The notes below the pieces were generated by a model. It did not search any database. It was not told the DNA's origin and saw only the letters and a list, made by a program, of their open reading frames with translations. A program made the position numbers and the translations under genes. A DNA stretch of 9,834 bases, from assembly GCA_947448095.1 (NCBI GenBank), contig CANFNN010000089.1:1-9834 (forward strand), given 5' to 3'. Positions 1-5,827 of this stretch are shown here, in pieces. Each line of letters starts with the position of its first letter. Within the stretch, counting starts at the first letter, position 1. This DNA comes from Bacteriovoracaceae bacterium. GTDB taxonomy: Bacteria; Bdellovibrionota; Bacteriovoracia; Bacteriovoracales; Bacteriovoracaceae.

Positions 1-108
1 GAACTTATGGGAGACATGAAGAAAAGCTTCTCAACATTTAAGAAGCATTGTCTTGAAGTGGATCAGGAAAGATATGTTATGGATTCTCATCACACTTGTG
101 AGCACTAA
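1..108 (+). CDS. Possible 3' end of a gene truncated by the window edge
   Basis: The first frame is open from base 1 to a TAA at 106-108, giving 35 residues that end in HHTCEH. Internal ATGs at 7 and 16 exist, but no clear ribosome-binding site can be judged so close to the edge. It is therefore either the C-terminus of a longer protein or a chance open stretch. The tail is basic and then His/Cys-rich, with no family I recognise. No hairpin plus T-run follows the stop. Confidence 0.3.
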   Translation, partial: ELMGDMKKSFSTFKKHCLEVDQERYVMDSHHTCEH

Positions 109-137
109 CTCGCTAAGAAAAGAAAATTGAAGGCATC

Positions 138-175
138 AAAGCGATTAGCAGCAAAATAAAGATAAAAGCGATTAG
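138..175. repeat. Short direct repeat AAAGCGATTAG upstream of the LysR gene
   Basis: The 11-mer AAAGCGATTAG occurs at 138-148 and again at 165-175, so the copies start 27 bp apart, close to two and a half helical turns. It lies in the otherwise featureless 109-257 stretch. Paired sites on roughly one face of DNA could bind a regulator, but chance in AT-rich DNA is also possible. Confidence 0.35.
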
Positions 176-213
176 TCGATTCAAACAAAACTCCAAACAT
201 TCTTGTTACACAC

Positions 214-242
214 TTGGATCTTAACCTAAAACAAGCTATCCT
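214..242 (+). promoter_or_regulatory. Weak sigma-70-like promoter candidate for the LysR gene
   Basis: TTGGAT (214-219) and TATCCT (237-242) are separated by 17 bp and would start transcription near 249, about 50 nt before the ATG at 300. The match to consensus is modest and AT-rich DNA gives many such pairs, so this is only a candidate. Confidence 0.25.
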
Positions 243-251
243 TAAAATCGA

Positions 252-279
252 TAAAAAGTGATTGTGATATCATTTTTTA
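252..279. promoter_or_regulatory. Imperfect palindrome before the LysR start (possible operator or 5' UTR hairpin)
   Basis: TAAAAAGTGAT (252-262) and ATCATTTTTTA (269-279) are inverted repeats around a 6-nt spacer. Ten of eleven positions are Watson-Crick and the other is a G-U pair if transcribed on the plus strand. It ends 8 bp before the AGGAG of the LysR gene. LysR proteins often repress their own genes from nearby dyads, so an operator is plausible; a 5' UTR hairpin is the alternative. Confidence 0.35.
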
Positions 280-299
280 CGAACGATAGGAGAGTCGAG

Positions 300-1163
300 A
301 TGAATCTACATCACTTGAAATATTTTTTAGTAATCGCTGAAGAGGGCTCCCTTTCAGCTGCCTCTAAGAAGTTACTCGTTGGTCAGCCAGCTTTGAGTGC
401 TCAGTTAAAACAATTTGAGTCATGGCTAGGAATAAAACTATTTGAGCGTATTGGAAAAAAACTCGTCATTACCCAGTCTGGTGAATACGTTTTGAAGTAC
501 GCGAAGGCCATCAAAAACCTCGAGGATGAACTTATTCTTAATCTTGGGCACGCAGATCAATTGACGAAAAAAGAATTTGTCGTTGGAGTTTTGGAGTCAG
601 TTCCGAAATCAATTCTTGCTCACACCATCGCTACGATTAATCATGTTAGGCCGGTCAGATTAAAGGTGTTGGAGGGAAAGGCAGATGAGCTTTTTCAACT
701 TTTAGTGAATGGAAAGATTGATTTTTTTATTGGAAATTTCAGGCCCCGCAGTGAGGGCAAGGAAATGTTTTATTTGAGTCTTGGGAAGGAGAGCGTTTCT
801 GTATACGGATCGAAACAATTTTCTGAACTTAAAAAAGGCTTTCCAAAAAGCCTCGAAGATAAGTCGTTCATTCTCCCTGGCTTTCAAAACCCTGTCAGGC
901 ATGACTTTGAAAAGTTCATGCTACAGACTGGTCTAAGTTTTAATGTCGGGGTTGAGGCACAAGACACGGCTCTTCAAAAAGAGCTTGGCATCAAGGGCGA
1001 AGGCCTGATCATTGTAGGGGATGAAAGTGCTAAGTCCTGGGTAAAATCAGGCCAGCTTCACAAAATTGGAAGTGTTCCCAATTTGAAAGAAGAATACTGG
1101 CTCGGGATGGTAAAGAAAGCCATCGATAATGATTATATCAAGTCAATTTTAGCAGCTTTTTAA
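300..1163 (+). CDS. LysR-family transcriptional regulator, NhaR-like
   Basis: A 287-residue DNA-binding transcription regulator of the LysR type. The winged helix-turn-helix fills about residues 3-60, with the recognition region near 18-40 (SLSAASKKLL, QPALSAQLKQFE). The effector-binding domain starts near residue 95 at VGVLESVPKS. The pattern VPK, PVRL..EGK, DFFIGN, then KGFPKSLEDKSFILP fits the subgroup named after NhaR, the activator of the Na+/H+ antiporter gene nhaA; the ligand here is unknown. I start at ATG 300, not at the in-frame ATG 258: AGGAG (288-292) sits 7 nt upstream, and the protein then opens MNLHHLKYF as family members do. The gene converges on the TolC-like gene, and the two stop codons overlap in TTAA (1160-1163). 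It is not divergent from any gene it might control, so its target cannot be read from context. Confidence 0.9.
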   Translation: MNLHHLKYFLVIAEEGSLSAASKKLLVGQPALSAQLKQFESWLGIKLFERIGKKLVITQSGEYVLKYAKAIKNLEDELILNLGHADQLTKKEFVVGVLESVPKSILAHTIATINHVRPVRLKVLEGKADELFQLLVNGKIDFFIGNFRPRSEGKEMFYLSLGKESVSVYGSKQFSELKKGFPKSLEDKSFILPGFQNPVRHDFEKFMLQTGLSFNVGVEAQDTALQKELGIKGEGLIIVGDESAKSWVKSGQLHKIGSVPNLKEEYWLGMVKKAIDNDYIKSILAAF

Positions 1164-1172
1164 AAAGTTGCT
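1151..1172. other. Palindrome over the two overlapping convergent stop codons
   Basis: AGCAGCTTTTT (1151-1161) and AAAAAGTTGCT (1162-1172) form a 22-bp near-perfect palindrome centred on the shared stop codons of the LysR and TolC-like genes. A hairpin is possible in both transcripts: ten pairs with one G-U on the plus strand, and one A-C mismatch on the minus strand. Neither side has a proper T-tract afterwards, so it is at best a weak bidirectional terminator. Confidence 0.35.
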
Positions 1173-2497
1173 GAATACAGTTTTGCATCCAGAGTTGATT
1201 GAAAATATTCATACAACGTAGTCCAACGTTTCACATCAGATTCTGCGGTATCTTGTTCCCTGAGATTCACAATAAATAAGTCCGTTGCTCCTTGGAGCCA
1301 GCGTTTTTTTTCTGCACCGGCCATGGTCATACTATTTTCAAACTCTCGATTCGTGATTTCCCATCGTCTGTGGCCAATCTCAATCGCAAGTATAGTCAGA
1401 TCATAATACCGCGTCAGTTCTTGGAAGGTAAAAATTCTCTGCCTCTCAAATGCCTTGTATTTGTATAACGAGGCGACTGATTTTCCTTCGGCTTTACGGT
1501 TTTCAAGTGGCAAATCAAATTTTACTCCAAGCTGCAAGCTGTCCGGATCGTAAGGTCTGTTGCGGGAGAGTTCTCTGGCACCTAATACTTCTACCGCCAG
1601 TCCTGGAAGTTTTAATTGATGATTAAGGTCTTCCTGGATTTTAAGTTTTTCCAGTTCATAATTTATAATTTTAAGTTGGGGGACGTGCTCAAGATTTTGT
1701 TTTGCCATGACGAGCAATCTTTCAGGTGGAGATAGCTCCTGCTCGGTAAAATGAGTCACGGGAATACCCTGAGCGTCTCTGACATAGAGTCCTAGTTCGG
1801 CTTTGATTTTATTAAGATCCAGTTCCGTTTTTAAATACTCATCTCGGCGCTTATCAATTGAGCGCTGGTTATCCACCAGTTTGATTTTTTCTAAGTCTCC
1901 GGCAACAAATCTTTTTTCGAGCATGACTTGTCTGCTCTCTGCTAATTGAAGGATGCTTTTTCTTATTTTGATCTTCTTATTCTCAAGAAGGTATTTGTAA
2001 TAGAGGGAGAGGGCTTTATGCAGATAAATATTTTTTTTAAGAATCAACTGCTCGCTTGCAATTTTGGTATCAATTCTTTTTGATCCTAACTCGGCCCTGT
2101 TTTCATCAATGTTAAAATTTCTGAGAAGAGGCATTGTAATTCCTGCAAACATTTCTCCTGCCCCGGAGGTTTGATTCTTTCCATCATAAGCGGGAAAGGT
2201 TCCAAGGCCCTGCCGGTGCCCGGCCATAAGGCCTAAGCCTTTCCAGGGAGTTGTTCGCTCGATAGTAGATTCGAAATACTGATTGGCGTATTTATCTTCA
2301 ATTCTATTTCGAGATTTAAAAGATATTTTATGGTCAAAAGCACCTTCCGCAGATGTTTCTTCTCCGCGAGCCGCCTCATATTTGAGTGCAGCTTCTTCAA
2401 TTAAGGGAAGATGTTTCAGGACAGATTCTTTGACATCATTTTCGCTAAGCGACCATACGGGAAGAATCGAAATGAGACAGATTATAAGAGAGATCAT
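1160..2497 (-). CDS. TolC-family outer-membrane efflux channel (OEP)
   Basis: A 445-residue outer-membrane efflux protein that would form the trimeric exit duct of a tripartite exporter. The first 18 residues are a Sec signal peptide (hydrophobic IISLIICL-type core, likely cut after VWS). The rest is mostly long, charged amphipathic helix with two repeats, as in TolC: about 130-250 (ENRAELGSKRIDTKIASEQL, then KRFVAGDLEKIKLVDNQRS) and about 330-440 (KRWLQGATDLFIVNLREQD). The length matches the family. It is the last gene of the exporter operon. Its ATG overlaps the adaptor's stop codon by one base (TAATG), and its AAGGA lies inside the end of the adaptor gene, about 8 nt upstream. No clear terminator follows: it runs straight into the convergent LysR stop. 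Substrate is not deducible from this gene. Confidence 0.88.
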   Translation of the reverse strand: MISLIICLISILPVWSLSENDVKESVLKHLPLIEEAALKYEAARGEETSAEGAFDHKISFKSRNRIEDKYANQYFESTIERTTPWKGLGLMAGHRQGLGTFPAYDGKNQTSGAGEMFAGITMPLLRNFNIDENRAELGSKRIDTKIASEQLILKKNIYLHKALSLYYKYLLENKKIKIRKSILQLAESRQVMLEKRFVAGDLEKIKLVDNQRSIDKRRDEYLKTELDLNKIKAELGLYVRDAQGIPVTHFTEQELSPPERLLVMAKQNLEHVPQLKIINYELEKLKIQEDLNHQLKLPGLAVEVLGARELSRNRPYDPDSLQLGVKFDLPLENRKAEGKSVASLYKYKAFERQRIFTFQELTRYYDLTILAIEIGHRRWEITNREFENSMTMAGAEKKRWLQGATDLFIVNLREQDTAESDVKRWTTLYEYFQSTLDAKLYSATF

Positions 2498-3504
2498 TAT
2501 TCTTTTCCTTCTTTAATCATATTATTTAATTCGTCTCGAAAAGGTTCCACCACCGGTGGGAAGCCCGTTAATTGTCGCCAGATTTCTTTGAGAATAAAAG
2601 AATCACTCATTCTGATATTTGCCCGCGAATGAATTCCTAAGCGTAGAATCTTTTGACTTGGCCAAGGTCCGTCGGGCACAAGTAGTACACGGAACTTACC
2701 CATGTAAGAGCTGGCATTGTCAACCAGGTGAACCTTAGCCGCAAAAGTTCCCACTGACACTGAAGGCCAGCCAGGGACTTGTATGGAAGGCCATCCTTCA
2801 AATTGCACGCGGGCCTTTTGCCCTGGGAAGATCATCGATGAATCGTTTCCATCAATCCAAATCTCAATCGCATGGGTTTTTACTTCAGGAGTGAAAACAG
2901 CAATTGCAGAACCTGCTTTTATTAATTGGCCTCTTTCACCCGGTAAAATGCGTGAGATGTAGCCTGATCGGGGAGCGACCACTTTTTGCGAGGACTGGCG
3001 CGATAATTGTGTCTCAGCTTTAGCCACTAATGTCAGATTTTTTGAATATTCCATGGAATGCTTTGATTGTTCAATTTTAGCTTTTTCATATTCCTTTCTG
3101 GCCGAAAGTCCCTGCTGATAAAGATTTTTTTGACGAGCTAAATCAAGACTAGAAGTTTCCATCATCAACTTGGATGATTCAAGAGCACTTTTGGCCGCAT
3201 CTTTTTCTCTTTCAAGCCTTTCCATAAATGCCGGATCATTGTCGATAAGTTCTGCAATGAGCTGTCCTTCTTTAACAAAGTCTCCCTCTTTTATCTTCCA
3301 GTTATTAATAAATCCCGAAACTGGTGCGGTGATTGTTTGAATGCGTTCATTCGGATTTATCGCCGTGAGCTGACCACTACCTGAAGTGAACGCAATCCAA
3401 GGGAGAAACAAAGTTGCGAGCAAGACAAAGACAAACGTCAATAAACTATAACGACCTTTAAAATGAACTGGTAATTGAGGAGTGAGTAGTTTTTGATTAA
3501 TCAT
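2497..3504 (-). CDS. HlyD-family periplasmic adaptor (membrane fusion protein)
   Basis: A 335-residue inner-membrane-anchored adaptor that would bridge the inner-membrane component and the TolC-like channel. One transmembrane helix lies at about 19-39 (LLTFVFVLLATLFLPW). The first biotinyl-lipoyl half follows at about 57-87 (TITAPVSGFINNWKIKEGDF), then an alpha-helical hairpin at about 90-170, and the second half-motif at about 174-205 (VVAPRSGYISRILPGE). A beta-barrel occupies the rest. LFLPW followed by a turn to PNERIQTI is typical of adaptors paired with type I-like ABC exporters (recalled family resemblance). Its start codon lies inside the end of the upstream membrane gene (8-nt overlap) with only a poor Shine-Dalgarno, so expression probably depends on translational coupling. 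Confidence 0.88.
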   Translation of the reverse strand: MINQKLLTPQLPVHFKGRYSLLTFVFVLLATLFLPWIAFTSGSGQLTAINPNERIQTITAPVSGFINNWKIKEGDFVKEGQLIAELIDNDPAFMERLEREKDAAKSALESSKLMMETSSLDLARQKNLYQQGLSARKEYEKAKIEQSKHSMEYSKNLTLVAKAETQLSRQSSQKVVAPRSGYISRILPGERGQLIKAGSAIAVFTPEVKTHAIEIWIDGNDSSMIFPGQKARVQFEGWPSIQVPGWPSVSVGTFAAKVHLVDNASSYMGKFRVLLVPDGPWPSQKILRLGIHSRANIRMSDSFILKEIWRQLTGFPPVVEPFRDELNNMIKEGKE

Positions 3505-4360
3505 GGGTATTTTCTTTGAAGGCTTTTTTTAATTTGTACATATTGGTCTCAAAATCATAAAAGGATTCTAAGGTCGCCGGTAATTTATCAAGTGAGATGA
3601 GTATCCCGGTCAGAATAATTTCTGCCGCAATAAGCTGACCAATTGAGAGTTGATTGAGTCCAATGAGAAATATTCCTCCTCCCAAAAGTAGTATCTGGCA
3701 GAGAATATTGAGGACGGATATTTTAAGGCTTATGCTTTTGATAAAGTTGAAATGAATGTTTCTTGCGTCGAGATAGCTATTAAGGGAGCTTTCATCGATA
3801 GCACGATTGTTAAGGACAAGGTCAAACATCTCATATTTTTTATTTGATTCCGTTATGGATGTTTTAATTGCTACATTTGTTAGGCGACTGATGAGATAAA
3901 AAGTAAAAAAAAAGAGTAGGGGAAGAATAATAAAAGCTGGGTGAAACACGATAATGGTGATTAATCCAAAAGTTACGATCAGTCCGATTTCTACAAAATT
4001 TGTGAAAACATAAGCATAAGCCTTAAGGAGCATCACAGCTTCGAGAAAATATTTATTACCCCGTCCTTGAATATCAAGTGTCCATTTAGCTGCTTCAAGA
4101 ACAAAGAGTTCACGTTGCAAATACTCTTTCAGAATAAGCAGATAGTGCTTCAGACCTGTAGATAGAATTAATCCTAAAGCAATTAACACAATGAAAGATA
4201 TTACGTTGACCCATATCCCAGAGAGGGCAAGATTATTGACTAGAAACTGTGCTCCCAGTGGCAATATCAGGGAGGTAAGCCCAAACAACGTAGCATAAAT
4301 GAAGTAAGGCCTTCTTAAATTCAGACCCATAGTGATTTTGAAAAATTCAAAATTTGGCAT
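3497..4360 (-). CDS. ABC-exporter transmembrane domain protein lacking an ATPase domain
   Basis: A 287-residue inner-membrane protein with six predicted membrane helices at about 18-40, 50-72, 118-138, 142-160, 212-234 and 240-258. This is the layout of a type I ABC exporter membrane domain. Family-like stretches are SLILPLGAQFLVNN, YFLEAVMLLK, ESNKKYEMFD, the GQLIAAEIIL segment, and LESFYDFETNMYKLKKAF, which is normally the linker into the nucleotide-binding domain. Here the protein stops nine residues later. No Walker A, signature (LSGGQ) or Walker B motif exists in this frame or in the neighbouring genes. The stop is embedded in an 8-nt overlap with the adaptor gene, so this is an orderly gene end and not an obvious frameshift. 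AGGA (4371-4368) is 7 nt upstream of the ATG. ATPase activity would have to come from a separate subunit, or the protein works differently. Confidence 0.82.
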   Translation of the reverse strand: MPNFEFFKITMGLNLRRPYFIYATLFGLTSLILPLGAQFLVNNLALSGIWVNVISFIVLIALGLILSTGLKHYLLILKEYLQRELFVLEAAKWTLDIQGRGNKYFLEAVMLLKAYAYVFTNFVEIGLIVTFGLITIIVFHPAFIILPLLFFFTFYLISRLTNVAIKTSITESNKKYEMFDLVLNNRAIDESSLNSYLDARNIHFNFIKSISLKISVLNILCQILLLGGGIFLIGLNQLSIGQLIAAEIILTGILISLDKLPATLESFYDFETNMYKLKKAFKENTHD

Positions 4361-4386
4361 AAGAGCTTCCTCGTAATCGTTTAATT

Positions 4387-4506
4387 TTAGTGAATGACTC
4401 TATGGTGAGTTGCAGGAACTTTTTGGCATTGCCGAGAATTTGTATCTTGATGAGAAGCACAAGACATTGCCGTGAACATCATAATGAAAATAACAAAATT
4501 AAACAT
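4387..4506 (-). CDS. Small His/Cys-rich lipoprotein, 39 aa
   Basis: Reading down from ATG 4506-4504 to TAA at 4389-4387 gives 39 codons. The start is well supported: AGGAG (4516-4512) stands 5 nt upstream. The protein opens with a short hydrophobic segment, MFNFVIFIMMFTAMS, followed by Cys16. This is consistent with a lipoprotein signal peptide, although AMS-C is an imperfect lipobox. The mature part would be only 24 residues, with two Cys (16, 27) and four His (19, 34, 35, 39). That composition could bind a metal, but no known family is recognised. It is the first gene after the structured leader and ends 26 nt before the ABC membrane gene, so it belongs to the exporter operon. The plus-strand frame that overlaps it lacks such support. 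A leader peptide tuning the operon is an alternative role. Confidence 0.72.
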   Translation of the reverse strand: MFNFVIFIMMFTAMSCASHQDTNSRQCQKVPATHHRVIH

Positions 4507-4528
4507 AAAAACTCCTTTTGTTTTTATG
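4504..4528 (-). promoter_or_regulatory. Start-codon-sequestering hairpin (translational expression platform)
   Basis: In the minus-strand mRNA, CATAAAAA (4528-4521) pairs perfectly with TTTTTATG (4511-4504), leaving a 9-nt loop, CAAAAGGAG, that carries the Shine-Dalgarno. The ATG of the lipoprotein gene is therefore inside the stem. The first base of the hairpin is also the last base of the aptamer's closing stem (GTTCAG/CTGAAC), so the two structures compete for that base. All other stem pairs are A-U, so the hairpin is weak and regulation by it alone is not certain. Confidence 0.55.
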
Positions 4529-4630
4529 TTCAGTCTTGCTGTTTAACTCTCACCCGGAGTAGAACTCGGGATGACGAATGAGAGGCCGTCTTTGGCTAGC
4601 TACTCCCTGAACTTGCTCCTACTATGACAT
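4507..4630 (-). ncRNA. Candidate Mn2+ riboswitch, yybP-ykoY-like, in the exporter operon leader
   Basis: The minus-strand leader carries, in order, GTTCAG (4612-4607), the motif GGGAGTAGC (4607-4599), a possible GCC/GGC mini-hairpin, CTCTCA (4584-4579), CGTCA, a hairpin CCCGAGT-TCT-ACTCCGGG (4570-4553, one bulge), TGAGAG (4552-4547), GCAAGA, then CTGAAC (4533-4528), which closes the outer stem. GGGGAGUAGC near the 5' side of the closing stem, CGUCA in the middle and GCAAGAC just before the 3' strand are the landmarks I recall for the yybP-ykoY aptamer; here the first G of the first motif is A. The element ends right at a hairpin that holds the start codon of the lipoprotein gene. Known members turn on Mn2+ exporters such as MntP or TerC-like proteins. 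A different or new aptamer class remains possible. Confidence 0.6.
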
Positions 4631-4668
4631 GGGTCGATTTTCGGATCAATAATTATTCGCTATATTTG

Positions 4669-4696
4669 ATAATATGATGCGTTTTATTCGTTAAAA
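4669..4696 (-). promoter_or_regulatory. Promoter candidate for the riboswitch-exporter operon
   Basis: On the minus strand, TTTTAA (4696-4691) and TATTAT (4674-4669) are 16 bp apart. The -10 matches consensus at five of six positions; the -35 is poor. Transcription would start near 4662, about 50 nt before the aptamer stem. The 4613-4758 stretch between the divergent transcripts is AT-rich and holds no convincing gene. Confidence 0.3.
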
Positions 4697-4758
4697 GTGA
4701 TATGCGAGTCATTTCTTTTTTCTCTACTCAAAAGCCTATTAGTTGCCTAAAATAAGAA

Positions 4759-5766
4759 ATGGATTTCTTTCGCTTAAAGCCTTTTTTACTCTTTGATTTC
4801 AAAGACGAGCCCGATTTAATCAAGGCCATCGAAGAAGTCTCTCTTAAGTTTACACAGCAGCGTGAGCGAATTTCCGACTATCTGAATGATCCTCGATTAG
4901 CATCGGCCTACACCGCTTTTTACCTCACCACCAATATGCCAAAACTTGAAGCAGTTTTTAAATGGATGCCTAAGGATTGGCTTGAAATGATCAAGCACAG
5001 TACCTTTATCGACGTGGGTGCCGGTCCTGGAACCTTTTCTTTGGCCTTTCGTGAATGGGCAGGGGTTCCTGTTAAGGCGATGCAAATTGAGACCTCTTCG
5101 GTCATGCGTGATCAGGCGAGAAAAATCTGGGAAGGTCTTTATCCAGATGAGAAACTGTTACAAAAAGCAGAGGGCGAGAAGGTTTTATTTTTTGGGCATT
5201 CGGCTAATGAAATGGGTCCTGATGCTGTTCTTCGCTACATTAAAGAGCATGATCCAGATCATCTTTTATTCATTGAGCCAGGCACTAAAGATTTTTTTCC
5301 CCAAATGCTAAAGATTCGAGCCGCGCTTATAAAATATGACTTCAATATTCTGTTTCCGTGTCCTAGCGCTGCAGAATGTCCACTCAAAGGATCAAGTACT
5401 GATTGGTGTCACCAATTCATACAGGTAAGACAAGAAAATGATGTGGAACGCCTCAGCCAAATGGTAAGAAAAGATCGGCGTAATTTGCCTTTGACTGTAC
5501 ATGCTTTCAGTAAAACCTTCAGTACAGTCAATCCCTCGGTGCGCGTAATTAGAGTCTTGCCCGAGACGAAATTTAGTTATGATTGGGAGGGCTGCGAATT
5601 GAATCATCTTGAGCGCTACCAGATCATGAAAAGAGGTCTAAATAAAAATCAGACCACGCTATTGAGTGAGACACTAGCGGGAGCAGCACTTGAAGTGGAG
5701 TTAGAGAAGGTGCTTGAAACTAGTAAACGCGTTAAAATTAAATCTCTCGGTAACAAACCTTTCTAA
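4759..5766 (+). CDS. Rsm22/METTL17-family SAM-dependent methyltransferase with iron-sulfur-type cysteines
   Basis: A 335-residue protein of the Rsm22 family, known from mitochondria, where it binds the small ribosomal subunit during assembly, and found in scattered bacteria. The Rossmann SAM site is FIDVGAGPGTFS (83-94), with EPG at 173-175 as the later strand. Three cysteines lie in PCPSAAECPLKGSSTDWCH (C201, C207, C217) and a fourth is C279. This resembles the four-cysteine 4Fe-4S site reported for eukaryotic relatives and the PCP..CP..DWCH signature of the family. The ATG at 4759 is fixed by an in-frame TAA three bases upstream and the lack of another Met before residue 50. The ribosome-binding site is weak (AAGAA). 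It is divergent from the exporter operon and 61 nt before clpB, which has its own promoter. The substrate is probably 16S rRNA or a ribosomal target, but this is inference. Confidence 0.85.
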   Translation: MDFFRLKPFLLFDFKDEPDLIKAIEEVSLKFTQQRERISDYLNDPRLASAYTAFYLTTNMPKLEAVFKWMPKDWLEMIKHSTFIDVGAGPGTFSLAFREWAGVPVKAMQIETSSVMRDQARKIWEGLYPDEKLLQKAEGEKVLFFGHSANEMGPDAVLRYIKEHDPDHLLFIEPGTKDFFPQMLKIRAALIKYDFNILFPCPSAAECPLKGSSTDWCHQFIQVRQENDVERLSQMVRKDRRNLPLTVHAFSKTFSTVNPSVRVIRVLPETKFSYDWEGCELNHLERYQIMKRGLNKNQTTLLSETLAGAALEVELEKVLETSKRVKIKSLGNKPF

Positions 5767-5767
5767 C

Positions 5768-5798
5768 CTTGACACCGCTCTATTGCCTCCCATCTTAT
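5768..5798 (+). promoter_or_regulatory. Promoter of clpB with sigma-32 (heat-shock) character
   Basis: CTTGACA (5768-5774) is followed 14 bp later by CCCATCT (5789-5795). This fits the recalled sigma-32 pattern CTTGAAA-N13-15-CCCATNT with one change in the -35. The same bases also offer a sigma-70 reading, TTGACA (5769-5774), 18 bp, TCTTAT (5793-5798). The promoter starts two bases after the Rsm22-like stop codon and would give a transcript beginning near 5804, with AGAGG at 5817-5821 as the clpB ribosome-binding site. Confidence 0.6.
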
Positions 5799-5827
5799 AG
5801 CTAAGAACCGCTTTAAAGAGGTATACC

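Noticed and set aside
258..299. In-frame extension of the LysR gene to ATG 258
   Set aside because: It adds 14 residues not typical of LysR proteins, lies inside the 252-279 dyad and lacks a Shine-Dalgarno, while AGGAG at 288-292 fits ATG 300.
4390..4581. Plus-strand 63-codon frame
   Set aside because: It is antisense to the small lipoprotein gene and part of the structured leader, has no ribosome-binding site and has no protein-like pattern.
4390..4640. Reading the structured region as a plus-strand regulator of the Rsm22-like gene
   Set aside because: The conserved-like motifs and the start-codon hairpin read correctly only on the minus strand, and the Rsm22-like ATG is more than 140 nt away.
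4702..4755. 17-codon plus-strand leader peptide ending three bases before the Rsm22-like ATG
   Set aside because: No clear ribosome-binding site and nothing regulatory in its codons. It is probably untranslated leader, although its TAA helps fix the downstream start.
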